Source of the DNA: an uncultured Chromatiaceae bacterium
GTDB lineage: Bacteria > Pseudomonadota > Gammaproteobacteria > Enterobacterales > Alteromonadaceae
DNA: 8,346 nucleotides
Direction: 5' to 3'
Assembly: GCA_946481195.1 (NCBI GenBank)
Contig: CAMLNG010000148.1
Coordinates: 1 to 8,346 of the forward strand
Positions 7,274 to 8,346 of this stretch are shown here, one piece after another (the stretch's first letter is position 1; every line of letters begins with the position of its first letter). The position numbers were made by a program, and so were the translations under genes. The notes beneath the pieces were generated by a model. The model ran no database searches. It saw nothing but the letters and a program-made list of their open reading frames with translations, and was not told the DNA's origin.

Positions 7274-7483
7274 ATGTCTACTCCAACTACTGGCACCGTA
7301 AAATGGTTCAACGAAACTAAAGGTTTTGGCTTTATCGAACAGGCTTCAGGCCCGGACGTATTCGCGCATTTCAGCGAAATCGCTTCTACCGGTTTCAAAA
7401 CCCTGCAGGAAGGCCAGCGCGTACAGTTCATCGTAACGCCAGGTCAAAAAGGCCCACAGGCTTCTAAGATCACTGTACTGTAA
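7274..7483 (+). CDS. CspA-family cold-shock protein
   Basis: This 69-residue, single-domain OB-fold protein binds single-stranded RNA and DNA and acts as an RNA chaperone in the cytoplasm. The family hallmarks are all present: TGTVKWFN (6-13), RNP1 KGFGFI (16-21), RNP2 VFAHF (29-33) and a final [11 protein letters not shown]. Its length equals that of typical CspA/CspE proteins (69-70). The ATG at 7274 has AGG eight bases upstream. It is monocistronic, with its own promoter and terminator. The long leader suggests cold-regulated expression like cspA, but sequence alone does not separate inducible from constitutive csp paralogues, so no gene symbol is given. Confidence 0.96.
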   Translation: MSTPTTGTVKWFNETKGFGFIEQASGPDVFAHFSEIASTGFKTLQEGQRVQFIVTPGQKGPQASKITVL

Positions 7484-7494
7484 GTACAAATCAA

Positions 7495-7513
7495 TCAGTG
7501 CCCTGAGCACTGA
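7495..7513 (+). repeat. Stem-loop in the csp 3' untranslated region
   Basis: TCAGTGC (7495-7501) and GCACTGA (7507-7513) form a perfect seven-pair stem with loop CCTGA, twelve bases after the csp stop. No T run follows. A second small stem, ACCGC/GCGGT with a 3-nt loop, lies at 7526-7538. Confidence 0.6.
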
Positions 7514-7554
7514 ATAGCAGGCCAGACCGCGCAGCGGTTGAGTCAGCCACCTTT

Positions 7555-7591
7555 AAAGGCCCCTGTTTTCACAGTGGCCTTTTTTGTTTTT
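7555..7591 (+). terminator. Intrinsic terminator of the csp gene
   Basis: AAAGGCC (7555-7561) pairs with GGCCTTT (7576-7582). After one C/T mismatch the stem continues with CTGT/ACAG around a TTTC loop. The stem runs into a T-rich tract (T to 7585, G, then five T). This is a standard Rho-independent terminator, 72 bases after the csp stop. Confidence 0.9.
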
Positions 7592-7705
7592 GTGCCTTGG
7601 CAAAAAACGCTTCTGTCTGCAGTACCAGCTGCATTATCCCCCGCCAGACCAGCAATATCGTCCGCTTATCCCACAGACTGCTGTGCTTTGGCGCCAGAGC
7701 GTCAA

Positions 7706-7723
7706 CCTGAGAGCAGACTCAGG
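7706..7723 (+). repeat. Small perfect hairpin upstream of the PEBP gene
   Basis: CCTGAG (7706-7711) pairs with CTCAGG (7718-7723) around AGCAGA, 39 bases before the ATG at 7763. It may lie in the mRNA leader or be an operator-like palindrome. No clear promoter was found between the csp terminator and this gene; TTGGCA at 7597-7602 lacks a good -10 partner. Confidence 0.35.
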
Positions 7724-7750
7724 CGATGTGAGCCAGGCAATCTTACGGAC

Positions 7751-7754
7751 AGGA
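7751..7754 (+). promoter_or_regulatory. Shine-Dalgarno site that fixes the PEBP gene start
   Basis: AGGA lies eight bases before the ATG at 7763, directly upstream of a codon run that encodes a clear signal peptide. It supports 7763 over the longer in-frame reading from TTG 7538, which would translate through the csp terminator. Confidence 0.75.
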
Positions 7755-7762
7755 ACAAACAT

Positions 7763-8296
7763 ATGGTGAAAACACCGATCTTGGTACTCTTAACACTGCT
7801 GGCCGGACCGGCTCTGGCAGCAGAAATGCAACTTAAAAGCCCGGATATCCGCGAAGGTGAGCCAATGCATTTACGGCACGTCTTTAACGGCTTTGGCTGT
7901 AAAGGCGAGAACTTATCCCCTCAGCTACAGTGGCAGCATCTGCCAGCCGGTACCCAGAGTATTGCTGTGACTCTGTATGACCCGGATGCGCCGACCGGCA
8001 GCGGCTGGTGGCACTGGCTGGCGCTGGATTTACCGGCCACGCTGCAAGGCCTGCCGCGTGGCGCGGATATCAGCAAATTGCAGGGGCGGCTGATCCGCAA
8101 TGATTTTGGCGGCACTGTGTATGGCGGCGCTTGTCCGCCGGCCGGTCACGGTATGCATCGCTACCAGTTTACCGTTTGGGCATTGCCGGTGAAACAGCTG
8201 GATGTGGGCGCAGACCCATCTGCTGCTGTGGTCGGTTATATGCTGAATCATCAGGCCTTAGGCCGCAAAACCCTGACCGCCACTTATCATCAATAA
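7763..8296 (+). CDS. Secreted YbcL/YbhB-type PEBP-family protein
   Basis: This 177-residue protein belongs to the phosphatidylethanolamine-binding / Raf-kinase-inhibitor-like family. Residues 1-20 form a signal peptide (hydrophobic LVLLTLLAG, then a likely cleavage after an Ala in ALAA), so a periplasmic or secreted location is expected. The ligand-pocket motifs are visible: DPDAP (73-77), GSGWWHW (79-85) and YGGACPPAGHGMHRYQF (120-136). FNGFGCKGENLSP (41-53) is typical of the E. coli YbcL group. Cys46 and Cys124 are the only cysteines in the mature part and could form a disulfide, which is inference. Bacterial members have no firmly known general function; YbcL of uropathogenic E. coli is reported to affect neutrophil migration. 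The start at 7763 is chosen for its AGGA site, its signal peptide and family length. The gene stands alone, bounded by terminators on both sides. Confidence 0.93.
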   Translation: MVKTPILVLLTLLAGPALAAEMQLKSPDIREGEPMHLRHVFNGFGCKGENLSPQLQWQHLPAGTQSIAVTLYDPDAPTGSGWWHWLALDLPATLQGLPRGADISKLQGRLIRNDFGGTVYGGACPPAGHGMHRYQFTVWALPVKQLDVGADPSAAVVGYMLNHQALGRKTLTATYHQ

Positions 8297-8323
8297 AAAA
8301 ACGCGGCAAAAGCCGCGTTTTTT
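8296..8323. terminator. Bidirectional intrinsic terminator after the PEBP gene
   Basis: A run of A (8296-8301) leads into CGCGGC (8302-8307), loop AAAA, GCCGCG (8312-8317) and six T (8318-8323). The GC stem has six perfect pairs flanked by A and T tracts, so it can end transcription from either side. A gene converging from beyond the right edge is possible but not visible. Confidence 0.93.
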
Positions 8324-8346
8324 GCTTCAGCTAAGCCTGTTATTCC

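Overview
The window looks like chromosomal DNA of a moderately GC-rich gammaproteobacterium. The dense coding, the spaced Shine-Dalgarno sites, the CspA-type cold-shock gene and the close match of a three-gene block to enterobacterial yhiI-rbbA-yhhJ all point that way. The overall style resembles aquatic Alteromonadales/Chromatiales such as Rheinheimera or Alishewanella, but this placement is an impression from protein style and not a demonstrated assignment. All recognised genes lie on the + strand.

Layout. (1) Positions 1-1622 hold the 3' part of a calcineurin-like metallophosphoesterase gene. Its reading frame is open to the left edge, and the GNHD metal-binding motif is encoded in the first 14 bases, so the N-terminal part lies outside the window. 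(2) Positions 1623-2012 are a 390-base intergenic region. It holds a possible 46-residue small ORF, a 34-nt hairpin with a mutually exclusive alternative fold, and a tandem set of inverted half-sites. No convincing promoter was found there. (3) Positions 2013-7030 hold a tightly coupled operon: an HlyD-type membrane-fusion protein (yhiI-like), a 919-residue ABC-ABC-permease fusion (rbbA-like) and a separate ABC-2 permease (yhhJ-like). The first two genes overlap by 4 bases, and the third starts 3 bases after the second. (4) Positions 7031-7591 hold a free-standing cold-shock protein gene with a near-consensus promoter, a leader of about 147 nt and a strong intrinsic terminator. (5) Positions 7592-8323 hold a secreted YbcL/YbhB-type PEBP-family protein followed by an intrinsic terminator that can work in both directions.

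How they work together. The operon can supply both nucleotide-binding domains and one membrane domain on a single chain (RbbA), the second membrane domain (YhhJ) and a periplasmic adaptor (YhiI). With a TolC-like outer-membrane channel encoded elsewhere, this would form a tripartite efflux pump. The E. coli RbbA literature instead describes a ribosome-associated ATPase, so the role of this operon is ambiguous. The other genes look like independent housekeeping or stress genes.

I found no mobile element, CRISPR array, tRNA or rRNA, and no convincing new multi-gene system. The most interesting points are the asymmetric ATP sites of RbbA, the structured region upstream of the operon, and possible base pairing between the csp leader and its own ribosome-binding site.
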